From: Pseudorhodoferax sp032153935
GTDB lineage: Bacteria > Pseudomonadota > Gammaproteobacteria > Burkholderiales > Burkholderiaceae_C
Assembly (NCBI RefSeq): GCF_964253035.1
Contig: NZ_CAXUQL020000001.1
Span: 5,828,001-5,892,000, forward strand
Direction of reading: 5' to 3'
Length of the DNA: 64,000 bases
In this document: one piece after another, positions 7,186 through 14,192 of the stretch
Position numbering within the stretch: the first letter of the stretch is position 1
Layout of the letters: each line of letters starts with the position of its first letter
Notes under the pieces: generated by a model
What the model was told of the DNA's origin: nothing
What the model saw: the letters and a program-made list of their open reading frames with translations, nothing else
Database searches by the model: none
Program-made: the position numbers and the translations under genes

Positions 7186-8099
7186 CCGACATGAGCGCGA
7201 GCGTGCATTTCTCCATCAAGTACGACGGACCAGCCCTGGTCACGCATCAGATGGATGTGCGCGAGTTGGCCCCTGCCCTGATCGGGCTTTCTGAGCTGTT
7301 GGAGCACGCGAACAAGGCTGCTTTCCCTGATGCGGCGCCCGTCCGGATCAACGTGCAGGGCACCTTCAAAGGAGGGTCGTTCGGCGTTGATCTGATCGCC
7401 GTGCAGAACATCGGCCAGCAAATCATGTCGATGCTGTCCGGCCCTGGGGCAACATCGGCCGCCAACCTCTTCGGCATCCTCTCTGGGCTGGGCCTATTGG
7501 GCGGGGGCGGCCTGATCGGCGTGATCCGGTGGCTGCGCGGGCGAAAGCCAACGGCAATACGCCTTGAAGGCGACTCGGCCGTGTTCGAACTGCAGATGAC
7601 CGAGTCTGTCGAGACGATGGAGGTCGATCTTGTCGCGGGCCGGCTCTATCAGAGCAAGGTGGTGCGGCAGGCTTTGGCAAAGGTCGTGAAACCCCTGGAG
7701 CGCGATGGCATTGACGTGTTCGCGTCAGGCCGCGAAGGCGTTGCTGAGACAGTCATCACGAAGGAGGATGTACCGTCGTTCGAGCAAGCCGCCGCGGATG
7801 CTGAAATCGTCTCTGACACGCTCAGCGCCGGGGTACTCCTGCAGCTTGAATCGCCCGTGTTCAAGGACAAGAACAAGTGGCGCTTCAACGACGGCGCGAC
7901 CTCTTTCTTTGCGGAGCTTGCCGACCCAGAATTCGTGCGGGCTGTTGAGCTTGGCGAGGAGCGCTTCGGCAAGGGCGATGTCCTTGTCGTTGATCTTCGC
8001 CGGGTGCAGAGCATTGTGGATGCCGGACTCAGGCTCGAGTACGTGGTGGTGAAGGTGCATGAACACCGAGCCCCCTTGCAACAGTCCTTGATTCCATGA
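7182..8099 (+). CDS. Uncharacterised 305-residue protein with Gly-rich membrane-like segment
   Basis: Begins MTDMSASVHFSIKYDGPALV. Residues 20-60 contain a conserved-looking HQMDVRELAPALIGLSELLEHANKA; residues about 88-115 (SAANLFGILSGLGLLGGGGL then IGVIRWLRGRK) make a glycine-rich hydrophobic segment that could be one membrane helix or a hairpin. The remaining C-terminal 190 residues are soluble alpha/beta, ending VVDLRRVQSIVDAGLRLEYVVVKVHEHRAP. I recall similar unnamed proteins in mobile DNA of proteobacteria but know no function. Membrane association through the Gly-rich segment is inference; defence or exclusion roles are possible but untested. Confidence 0.6.
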   Translation: MTDMSASVHFSIKYDGPALVTHQMDVRELAPALIGLSELLEHANKAAFPDAAPVRINVQGTFKGGSFGVDLIAVQNIGQQIMSMLSGPGATSAANLFGILSGLGLLGGGGLIGVIRWLRGRKPTAIRLEGDSAVFELQMTESVETMEVDLVAGRLYQSKVVRQALAKVVKPLERDGIDVFASGREGVAETVITKEDVPSFEQAAADAEIVSDTLSAGVLLQLESPVFKDKNKWRFNDGATSFFAELADPEFVRAVELGEERFGKGDVLVVDLRRVQSIVDAGLRLEYVVVKVHEHRAPLQQSLIP

Positions 8100-8142
8100 C
8101 CATCAAGCCGCACCCCGTGCGGCATTGTTCATTCTGGGGTGT

Positions 8143-8340
8143 CTACGCCCGCTCGATCTTGCGCCAGGCTGCATCGGCACGCAGCTGCTGCCGAGTCGGA
8201 TCGTCGTTGCGGCACACCCAGCAGCTGCAAGGCGTCGGCGTGTCAATCACTCGGCCTGCGCGCTGGCTGGCGTAGCCCGCCCAGTAGCCCGCCCTGCCCT
8301 TCTTCAGGCGCTCGCGGTGGTGGCGTCGTTCGGATCGCAT
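8143..8340 (-). CDS. Small Arg-rich protein with CxCWxC motif
   Basis: 65 residues from ATG 8340. MRSERRHHRERLKKGRAGYW is followed by VIDTPTPCSCWVCRND, a compact Cys motif (C-x-C-x-x-C) typical of a small family of unnamed zinc-binding-like proteins seen in proteobacterial genomes. The highly basic N-terminus suggests nucleic-acid binding. It faces the 8480-8746 gene divergently across 139 bases. Function unknown. Confidence 0.55.
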   Translation of the reverse strand: MRSERRHHRERLKKGRAGYWAGYASQRAGRVIDTPTPCSCWVCRNDDPTRQQLRADAAWRKIERA

Positions 8341-8479
8341 TGATGGATTGTCATCGCGGCGCGTGGTTTCGTCATTCTGGGCATGATCACGGCGCCACCA
8401 AGGCACAGTACAGTCCATCCACCCGATGCAATCTCATTCAGAAAGGAGCCCGTGATGTAGTTACTTCGGAAAGAACACT

Positions 8480-8746
8480 ATGTCACGCACTTTCAAGGAC
8501 CGCCCCTGGCGTCTGCGCTTCCCTCGCTACCTCGGCGCAGAACGTAGGAAAGCGGCGCGCAGCACGGATGTGGAATGGCGGTATTTGCGCCAGGCGCCCG
8601 GCTGGTTCATCACCCTGTTCGTGGAATCGCGGCGCCGCGCAGCACTACGAACTTGGCGGTATGTGGTCGCGCGCTGCAATGCGGGCGAATTGGCTGAACT
8701 CGACACGCCGCCTCACCCAAAGGTAAAGCGCGAGTACTTTTTGTAG
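8480..8746 (+). CDS. Small basic hypothetical protein
   Basis: 88 residues: MSRTFKDRPWRLRFPRYLGA, then alternating Arg/aromatic residues and EYFL at the end. The opening MSRTxKDRP is shared with other small unnamed proteins that I have seen paired with the CxCWxC type, which is divergent here. An AAAG-rich stretch (GGAAAGAACACT) precedes the start. No further function can be offered. Confidence 0.5.
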   Translation: MSRTFKDRPWRLRFPRYLGAERRKAARSTDVEWRYLRQAPGWFITLFVESRRRAALRTWRYVVARCNAGELAELDTPPHPKVKREYFL

Positions 8747-8756
8747 CCCGCCCAAC

Positions 8757-9029
8757 TCAGCCCAACCGGCCGGCCAGAACCAGCGAGGCGCGCAGCATGT
8801 CGTTGATCCGCGTCTGCCAGCCGTCACCGGTGGCACGTAGCGCCTCCACGACGTCGGGATCCAGCCGCAGCTTCACCGGCTCCTTGGTCGCTGCAGCCTT
8901 TGGCCGGCCGCGCTTGACCAACACCTGATCGCGAAACTCATCGGCGCGCTCGAAGAAGGCATCGTCCAACTCCGGCGCGTCGTCGGGGTCAACCCAGTCT
9001 TTGGCCGTAGCGCGCTTGTTCGCGATCAT
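8757..9029 (-). CDS. brnA: BrnA antitoxin
   Basis: 90 residues. The N-terminal part (DPDDAPELDDAFFERADEFR) wraps the toxin in this family, and the C-terminal EPVKLRLDPDVVEALRATGD with WQTRINDMLRASL is the ribbon-helix-helix DNA-binding domain of BrnA. It neutralises BrnT and autorepresses the operon. The start (9029) overlaps the end of brnT by 41 bases. The C-terminus (LVLAGRLG) is the usual short tail. Confidence 0.85.
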   Translation of the reverse strand: MIANKRATAKDWVDPDDAPELDDAFFERADEFRDQVLVKRGRPKAAATKEPVKLRLDPDVVEALRATGDGWQTRINDMLRASLVLAGRLG

Positions 9030-9261
9030 TTGCTTTCCTCATGCTGATGATGCGGCGGGCCTCGCCGCGAGGGGTCCAGACCAACACGACCATGCGGCCA
9101 TCGAGAAGGCCCATCGTGATGAACCGATCTTCTGCGTAGTCATCGCGCAGGTCTGGAGCCGTGAAGTGGTGTCCGGCAAACACCTCTCCTGCGCGCGCAA
9201 AGTCCAAACCTCGCTCGGTCAGCGCACAGGTTCGCTTATCAGGGTCGAATTCGATCTGCAC
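8989..9261 (-). CDS. brnT: BrnT ribonuclease toxin
   Basis: 90 residues from GTG 9261. The family pattern is visible: IEFDPDKRTCALTERGLDFA, then VFAGHHFTAPDLRDDYAEDR, and the C-terminal VLVWTPRGEARRIISMRKAN with the R-x-I-S-x-R-x-A motif. BrnT is a RelE-fold ribonuclease that stops translation when freed from BrnA. The usual order toxin-then-antitoxin is kept. A/T-rich sequence with an inverted repeat (TGCACAATAAATAAAGTGCA, minus strand) immediately upstream is the likely autoregulatory promoter-operator. Confidence 0.86.
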   Translation of the reverse strand: MQIEFDPDKRTCALTERGLDFARAGEVFAGHHFTAPDLRDDYAEDRFITMGLLDGRMVVLVWTPRGEARRIISMRKANDREQARYGQRLG

Positions 9262-9262
9262 T

Positions 9263-9592
9263 TTATTTATTGTGCACCCGATAAATTGCAGGTGTCAATC
9301 TGTAGAACGCACAACCCGGGTGTACAAGTCCGCATAGCCAGGTCTGCCGCGGCGCCGGCAGGTTCAGGCTGGGCTCCACGCCCTTCAGCAACATGCACCC
9401 GTTGCTGATCCGCACGATGACTGCCCTGCGGAGTTCGGCGATCTGCCAGCCGTCCTCCCTGTACAGCCGCGCCACTTGGTTCGCCCTGTCCGCCTTCTCA
9501 TAGACCATCGTTCCCACGAGCTTGGAGCGCGTCAGCACCTGCCCGTAGTTCAGCGGGCAGCCCTTCTCATGGAGGCGGAAGACGAGCAGACG
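9263..9592 (-). CDS. Hypothetical phage-type protein
   Basis: 109 residues if started at ATG 9592 (MRLLVFRLHEKGCPLNYGQV); a start at 9640 adds 16 residues. The sequence TRSKLVGTMVYEKADRANQV, ARLYREDGWQIAELRRAVIV then RISNGCMLLKGVEP looks like a compact alpha/beta domain known to me only as unnamed phage proteins. It ends directly upstream of brnT, so brnT may be transcribed partly from its promoter. No function assigned. Confidence 0.45.
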   Translation of the reverse strand, partial: RLLVFRLHEKGCPLNYGQVLTRSKLVGTMVYEKADRANQVARLYREDGWQIAELRRAVIVRISNGCMLLKGVEPSLNLPAPRQTWLCGLVHPGCAFYRLTPAIYRVHNK

Positions 9593-9674
9593 CATAACTG
9601 GATAAAACACCAGTTTGCCCAAGGCACTAAAAGCCACCATCGGGCATCGGCACGATAGCGCTGACGCCCAGAAG

Positions 9675-9699
9675 CAAAAAACCCGGCCAAAGCCGGGTT
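9675..9699 (-). terminator. Rho-independent terminator of the second PEP-CTERM gene
   Basis: On the minus strand the sequence AACCCGGC-TTTG-GCCGGGTT is a perfect 8-bp stem followed by a run of T (plus-strand A-run at 9676-9681). It sits 19-43 bases after the stop of the PEP-CTERM gene ending at 9718. Confidence 0.88.
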
Positions 9700-9717
9700 G
9701 CTGCAGAGCAAGCTGGA

Positions 9718-10602
9718 CTAGGCCTGCTTGCGCCGACGGGCAGCAGCGAGACCGACTAAGCCAAGCCCGACCAGCGCCAGGGATGCCGGCTCGGGCACTT
9801 CAGCGACCGTGATCGGATCACGCGCCCAGACACTGATATGCGAGATGTCTTGGTCGTTGCCCTTATGGTTCTCGAAGTCGGTGTCCATCGTCCACGTGCC
9901 GGTGATCGTGTAGGGCGTGCCCAGGTCGAAAGCACCGTTCATCTTCGTGAAGTCGAAGTCGTAGACGGCCCAGCTCGTACTGGACTTCACCGAGAACGCC
10001 AGGTGGTCGAAGTTGCTGCGCGAGAACAGGTTGTTTGCAGCGAAGATGGCCTTGATGTTCTCGTCAACCGACAGCGTCCAGGTGCCGCCAACACTGGAGT
10101 CTTGCGTCTGAACGTACTTCAACACCTGGCTCAGGGAGAAGGCGCTGCCGCCGACCGGCGTGACATTCGAGTAGCTCAGCTCGCCTGCGTTGCCCTCAAG
10201 CATCCCAAGCATGATCCAGCCCGGGTCCACCGCGGCGTTCGGATTCTTCAGCGCCAGCAGTTGGCTGGGCTGGATGAACTGCGTCGGGCTCAACAGACCG
10301 TACTGTCCATTGAGCAGCCCGTCGTTCAGGTAGCCGAGGTTGGGCGACGGATTGAGCGCAGGACCTTCGTTGCCGGTATAGACGCCGGCACAGCTCGTCG
10401 CGTTGATCGGGCCCACGGGGTCTAGCGGTCCACCGGAGTACGAAGCACTGGGCGTGGCGCCTGTGATCTTCCAGTTGGCAACGTTGCAGGGATTGTTCGG
10501 ATCGAGCGTGCCAGAAGCACCGCCAGGGACTGGCCCTGCGACAGCGGCTGCCGACGCCAAACACAGCGTGGCGATAGAGAGAAGGGAGGTCGTAACTTTC
10601 AT
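9718..10602 (-). CDS. PEP-CTERM sorting-signal surface protein
   Basis: 294 residues. MKVTTSLLSIATLCLASAAA (then VAG) is a signal peptide; the C-terminus EVPEPASLALVGLGLVGLAA with RRRK is a textbook PEP-CTERM signal for exosortase. The mature body is beta-rich with repeated Asn/Gly (GPVPGGASGTLDPNNPCNVA; YTITGTWTMDTDFENHKGND) and one Cys pair, as in exported 'choice-of-anchor' proteins. The start is supported by AGGAG at 10609-10613. It has its own sigma-54-type promoter and its own terminator, so it is a self-contained cargo gene in the island. Confidence 0.88.
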   Translation of the reverse strand: MKVTTSLLSIATLCLASAAAVAGPVPGGASGTLDPNNPCNVANWKITGATPSASYSGGPLDPVGPINATSCAGVYTGNEGPALNPSPNLGYLNDGLLNGQYGLLSPTQFIQPSQLLALKNPNAAVDPGWIMLGMLEGNAGELSYSNVTPVGGSAFSLSQVLKYVQTQDSSVGGTWTLSVDENIKAIFAANNLFSRSNFDHLAFSVKSSTSWAVYDFDFTKMNGAFDLGTPYTITGTWTMDTDFENHKGNDQDISHISVWARDPITVAEVPEPASLALVGLGLVGLAAARRRKQA

Positions 10603-10632
10603 GTGAGTCTCCTATGCAAGAAGTTACATAAG

Positions 10633-10648
10633 TGCAACAAGAATGCCA
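10633..10648 (-). promoter_or_regulatory. Sigma-54 promoter of the PEP-CTERM gene
   Basis: Minus-strand sequence TGGCAT-TCTTG-TTGCA matches the sigma-54 consensus TGGCAC-N5-TTGCW with one mismatch and exact spacing. The predicted start of transcription near 10622 leaves a 20-base leader that carries the AGGAG ribosome site, so all parts are consistent. Sigma-54 control by PrsK/PrsR is known for PEP-CTERM genes in other bacteria; no enhancer-binding protein is encoded here. The remaining upstream sequence to 10861 is non-coding and may hold its activator site, but no clear palindrome is seen. Confidence 0.65.
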
Positions 10649-10861
10649 TGGGTAAAAAAGACAAACGTTTCAAAGCGAAGCAGCGCACGGTGGACACCCT
10701 CGCAAACTTACGTGTAAGACACCGCGACAGTCTTGTGTAGGACAACCAATCAAATGCGTCTGAGTCGCATCCGAATCTGCTAGGCAACAACGCTGAAGCC
10801 GGCCCTTGGCTGGTTGCAACAAAAGCACGAATGGGCAATCGCGATGCGCGATATGCGGCGG

Positions 10862-11134
10862 TCAGCGTTGATGTTCCCGCTCTTCATAGCGCACCGTCAT
10901 CGCGATGCGTCGCCGGTCGGCCTGGTTGAGCACGAGGAAGTGGCGCATGCGGATGGGCCTGCCGTCCAAATCGGCGTCAATCTGGCCCTGCAGCAGCACG
11001 GCGGTGATCTCGCGGATGCAGTTCTCCGTGCCGAACACTTCAACGTGCATCACGCCAGGCTCGTCAACCGCGGCAGCAACCCGGGAGTAGCCTTCTATGC
11101 AGTGGAAGCTGGGTACGTCGAGGGTGACGAACAT
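10862..11134 (-). CDS. Hypothetical small protein
   Basis: 90 residues from ATG 11134 (MFVTLDVPSFHCIEGYSRVA), preferred over an ATG-class start at 11221 because of AAGGAAAG 10 to 15 bases upstream and a better-formed N-terminus. The sequence alternates hydrophobic and polar residues (MHVEVFGTENCIREITAVLL) and ends very basic. No recognised family. Confidence 0.4.
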   Translation of the reverse strand: MFVTLDVPSFHCIEGYSRVAAAVDEPGVMHVEVFGTENCIREITAVLLQGQIDADLDGRPIRMRHFLVLNQADRRRIAMTVRYEEREHQR

Positions 11135-11611
11135 CGCGGCACCACGCTTTCCTTGGTCGTTGGTGATGGCCGCAGAATCACTGCGTGGGCCAGCCAGCGC
11201 CGTCGTCCAGACGCCATGCACGGCGTCAGATCACCTGCCGACGGCGCTCGAAGGACCCCTCAATGTGTGTCCCATGACGGTACATGGCCGGCATGAGCAG
11301 CACCACGGATCGAGCACTGGCACAGACCGGATACGGCCGGGTCAGTGGCGCGCGGGCAGCGGGGTCAAAACTCCCATTAGGATCGGACTGAAGGCCATAG
11401 GCCTCACGCGGCTCCGTTCATGCAACCCCATGCGCAGCAAAGCACCGGAGCGGGCCCGGACTACTTCTGCCGCCTACGGGCCGGCGCCGCGGTGGGAGCA
11501 GACATCGAGATGCTTTCGGATCACGGTGCCCAGGTAGGTGTGTGCGGTGGGGATTGTTCGAGGCGCGGGGCCTCAGTGCAAGGGGGATGCGGGGCGCAGC
11601 GGACCCCTGGC
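11135..11611. other. Intergenic stretch of about 480 bases
   Basis: Between the hypothetical gene at 10862 and the coiled-coil gene at 11612 I find only short overlapping frames of mixed quality: a plus-strand 32-codon frame from ATG 11293 and another from 11420. Neither has a convincing ribosome site or composition. No terminator or recognisable RNA is seen. Confidence 0.25.
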
Positions 11612-12481
11612 CTACTTGCTCGCTGGCAGCTGAGGCGCTTGCGATGCTTGCTTGTCCAAGCGATCGCTGATTGACTTCAATTGTTCGGTCGCCGTCGTTA
11701 CAGCCGTGGCTGTATTTCGACCAGACTCGTAGCTCGCGACCATGTTGTTTAGCACCCCGGCTAAGCCAAACACGGTAGCCAGCGCTGAGGCAACGACCAC
11801 GCTGAGGAGCGCGATGGTGGCGGTGCGAACCTCGCGGCGCGTGGCGACCGCCTGCTCGCTGGTACTTCTCAGCTCCCTTAGCATGGTCTCGAACTGCGCC
11901 TTCTGCTCCACATCACGCACGTCCATCCGAGCGACGAATTCTGCAACTCGGCGGTCCATGCTTGACTCCAATGCTTGGAGCTTGGCGTCGATCTCTTCGC
12001 GGGAAGGCGTACTCACCCCGGCATTATCCTCCTGCGGAATATTGGGGATCCTGACGAGATCTACCTTGAGCTTCTCGACCGTCGTGGCAAGGTCGCTTTG
12101 CTGCCTGTCCAAAAAGCGCAAAGCTTCAATAACTGTATCAAGGGTTTCTTGGTCCGGAGGCGATCCATCTTCTCCCGGAGAGTTCTGGGCATCGACAGAT
12201 GGTGGAACGGATTGGGCTGCTTCCGCCGCCACCGCTGCTGCTGCCGATGCTGTCGGGGTGACATCAAACGGCAGGTCGTCGAGATCAACATCGACTTCGA
12301 TCGGGATCGGTCCTTCTACTAAGCCGAGAGGCTCCTCAGTGTCAACGTGGACTGGCTGCGCAGCGGCTCCAGCCTCAGCTCCGAGTGACTCGGTGTAAAT
12401 GCGCGACGGCCTCTTGGCCGCGTTCTCTAGCGCCTTGTCAATTGCTGCCGATGTAAATGGGTCGAATCCCTTGGTGGCCAT
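11612..12481 (-). CDS. Membrane-anchored coiled-coil protein
   Basis: 289 residues. The first 110 are acidic and low-complexity (IEVDVDLDDLPFDVTPTASA with AAAAVAAEAA). Residues about 115-215 are heptad-like coiled coil (TVIEALRFLDRQQSDLATTV; REEIDAKLQALESSMDRRVA). A single membrane helix follows (TATIALLSVVVASALATVFG, about 222-245), then a short soluble tail with another amphipathic helix. Topology suggests a cytoplasmic rod anchored near its C-terminus. No family is recognised; it may be co-transcribed with the Arc-like gene upstream (23 bases apart). Confidence 0.55.
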   Translation of the reverse strand: MATKGFDPFTSAAIDKALENAAKRPSRIYTESLGAEAGAAAQPVHVDTEEPLGLVEGPIPIEVDVDLDDLPFDVTPTASAAAAVAAEAAQSVPPSVDAQNSPGEDGSPPDQETLDTVIEALRFLDRQQSDLATTVEKLKVDLVRIPNIPQEDNAGVSTPSREEIDAKLQALESSMDRRVAEFVARMDVRDVEQKAQFETMLRELRSTSEQAVATRREVRTATIALLSVVVASALATVFGLAGVLNNMVASYESGRNTATAVTTATEQLKSISDRLDKQASQAPQLPASK

Positions 12482-12504
12482 GTCGTCTCTCTGTCAGTTC
12501 TGAT

Positions 12505-13209
12505 TTACTGGCGCAAAGACTTTTTCGAAGCCGGCGCCCTGTGCATGGCCTCGACGGCCGCCTTGGGTCGCCCGGCGTCAATGCCCTCGAAAGGGTCCGG
12601 GCCGCTCATCCTGCGGATGAAGTGCAGCCGCCGCTCGCGCTCTGCAGCCTCAGCCGCATCCGCCTGGGCCTGCGTCACTCCGACATCGCTGCAGGCCTCT
12701 TCGATTCGGGCCATCTCCGCTTCGAGATCGCGAATTTCGTCCTCAACCTGACGCACCGCGATCACCTCGTCGATGCGCTGCGTCCTTCGACGCTCCGCGG
12801 CACTGATCTTGGCGGCAACGACGCTGTAGTGACTGCGAGCCATGCTGAGCCTCTCCACAAGGCCAACGAGCACGCCATCAAGCTCCCTAGCAAGTTGAAT
12901 CGCGGCCGGGAGCTTTCCCTCTGGGTCAGCGTGGCCCAGTTCATCAATACGCGCTAGCAGTGCGTCCTTCATCATGCGATACAGCCGCATTGCGTCGTCG
13001 AGCGCGCCGATGCGCAAGTCCAGAACGCGCTGCTCCACAAGCAGATCCCAGTCAGGCTCGACCCCGCCCCCCTGCGGATTGAAAGATGCCTGCAGGCGGG
13101 CGACAAGCTCCGAGGTCAGCGACCGTTTGGATTCAGCTGCCGCACGCTCAAGTTGCTCCCGCAACTCTAGAGGGCAGCGGAAGTTCAATTGTGGTTCAGA
13201 TCGGGCCAT
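12505..13209 (-). CDS. Arc-family ribbon-helix-helix protein with long helical tail
   Basis: 234 residues. Residues 1-45 (PQLNFRCPLELREQLERAAA then ESKRSLTSELVARLQASF) are an Arc-type ribbon-helix-helix DNA-binding domain. The rest is nearly all helix with coiled-coil character (RRTQRIDEVIAVRQVEDEIR and DLEAEMARIEEAC). It probably dimerises on DNA and acts as a phage regulator. It is divergent from the small RHH gene at 13309 over a 99-base A/T-richer region containing GTGCTTGCACAATC and CGGTGCTAGTATTAACACCG, the latter an inverted repeat likely to be its operator. Confidence 0.65.
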   Translation of the reverse strand: MARSEPQLNFRCPLELREQLERAAAESKRSLTSELVARLQASFNPQGGGVEPDWDLLVEQRVLDLRIGALDDAMRLYRMMKDALLARIDELGHADPEGKLPAAIQLARELDGVLVGLVERLSMARSHYSVVAAKISAAERRRTQRIDEVIAVRQVEDEIRDLEAEMARIEEACSDVGVTQAQADAAEAAERERRLHFIRRMSGPDPFEGIDAGRPKAAVEAMHRAPASKKSLRQ

Positions 13210-13308
13210 TTAAAGATTCTCGCATCACGGTGCTTGCACAATCTGCTAACACGGTGCTAGTATTAACACCGTGCTTGAAACCGTTTCAAGCCAGAACATG
13301 GAGCAGCG

Positions 13309-13521
13309 ATGCAGAGTAACCAGATTCCCGTCGTCGTGAAGCCGCTGATGGTCCGGCTCGGACCTGAAGCCTACCAGTGGGTCCAGCAGCAGGCGGCGCA
13401 ACAAGAGCGCTCCGCCAACTGGATCGTCGGCAAGGCCGTGGAAGAAGCGCGCAAGAACGCGCAATCGCAAGAGGCAGCGCAATGTACGCCCTCACCTTCC
13501 CAGGTGCGCCGCGCACCATGA
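13309..13521 (+). CDS. Small ribbon-helix-helix-like protein
   Basis: 70 residues: MQSNQIPVVVKPLMVRLGPE then AYQWVQQQAAQQERSANWIV and a basic C-terminus. The strand followed by two helices with SANWIVGKAVEEA fits a small RHH/CopG-type fold. It has GGAGC upstream of the start. Divergent from the larger Arc-like gene. It overlaps the following degraded Rha-like gene by 40 bases. Confidence 0.45.
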   Translation: MQSNQIPVVVKPLMVRLGPEAYQWVQQQAAQQERSANWIVGKAVEEARKNAQSQEAAQCTPSPSQVRRAP

Positions 13522-13686
13522 ACACCCGCGAGATCGCGGAGCTCACCGGCAAGCGCCACGACAACGTAATGCCGACATCCGCAAGATGCTGACCGAATGC
13601 ATGGCGAAGGGGGTCTCCTCAGTCTTCAGGACACCCATCGCAACGAGCCAAACGGCCAGATCTACGCCTCGTTCAGCCTGCCGAAT
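13482..13686 (+). pseudogene. Degraded Rha-family phage regulator
   Basis: Starting at ATG 13482 the frame reads MYALTFPGAPRTMNTREIAE then LTGKRHDNVM, the opening of a Rha-type phage regulatory protein. Directly after NVM the frame changes (expected NVMRDIRK; the next frame gives DIRKMLTE), and it changes again before MHGEGGLLSLQDTHRNEPNG and QIYASFSLPN, which continue the family pattern. Two small deletions therefore break the gene, and the family's remaining domain is replaced after LPN by unrelated membrane-protein sequence. It is a non-functional remnant. Confidence 0.65.
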
Positions 13687-13894
13687 CTTGCAGGGAATCG
13701 CAGCGGGGGCGCTGCTGGTGATGACGATCAGCGTGCTGGCCGTCGCCGCCAGCAGCTTCATGCGCTGGGGGAGCCGGCCGCGCGCGTGGCAGAGGGCGAC
13801 CGCGGGCATCTCGAACTACGCCGCCGATCTGGTCACTGCGGCGGGCATCGGCGCCGGATTGGCCACCGCGTTGGTGGCTTGGTGGGCGGCATGA
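13687..13894 (+). pseudogene. Fragment of a two-helix membrane protein
   Basis: One frame after the Rha remnant gives LQGIAAGALLVMTISVLAVA, a membrane helix, then a basic loop (MRWGSRPRAWQRATAGISNY) and a second helix (LVTAAGIGAGLATALVAWWA) with a stop at 13892-13894. This has the shape of a holin-like or small inner-membrane phage protein that has lost its start through a deletion joining it to the Rha remnant. TTG 13687 could act as a start. No family is recognised. Confidence 0.35.
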
Positions 13895-13970
13895 CCGCAG
13901 CGCAGCTAGCCGACGCTGCCTTGCGCTCCGTCGGCGCTTACACAAACCGATCTGCCGCAGAAAGCCTAAG
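13891..13970 (+). pseudogene. Start of a small ORF truncated by the IS5-family element
   Basis: ATG 13891 overlaps the preceding stop as ATGA, and the frame reads MTAAQLADAALRSVGAYTNR before the insertion sequence. Joining the two sides of the insertion (removing one CTAAG copy) keeps the frame open but runs antisense into the gene ending at 16516, so the original end cannot be determined. The coupling suggests that it was part of the same small operon. Confidence 0.3.
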
Positions 13971-14192
13971 AGGGTGTATCTAAAATGATTTACCCGGCCA
14001 GCCTAGTTGCGAGCATACGCGCTTCTGCGAGCCAGACCCAGGCCACAGGCGCCCAGTTGGAGCGGTCATGGTGAGCGATCAGCCTGCGCGCACGCTCGTT
14101 CCATGCGTGGGTGCGCTCGACCACCCAGCGCTTGGCTTGCACGATGAAGCCCTTGAACCGCCCCGGAATTCGCGGAGGCCCGTTGGCTTGAG

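Noticed and set aside
11222..11611. Small plus-strand genes at 11293 and 11420
   Set aside because: There is no ribosome site, no coupling to neighbours, and composition is unlike nearby coding sequence.
13597..13983. 128-residue plus-strand frame (MHGEGGLLSLQDTHRNEPNG...) as a complete gene
   Set aside because: Only the first 30 residues match a Rha-type protein; the rest is Arg/Gly/His-rich out-of-frame sequence over a membrane-protein fragment. It is part of a pseudogene.
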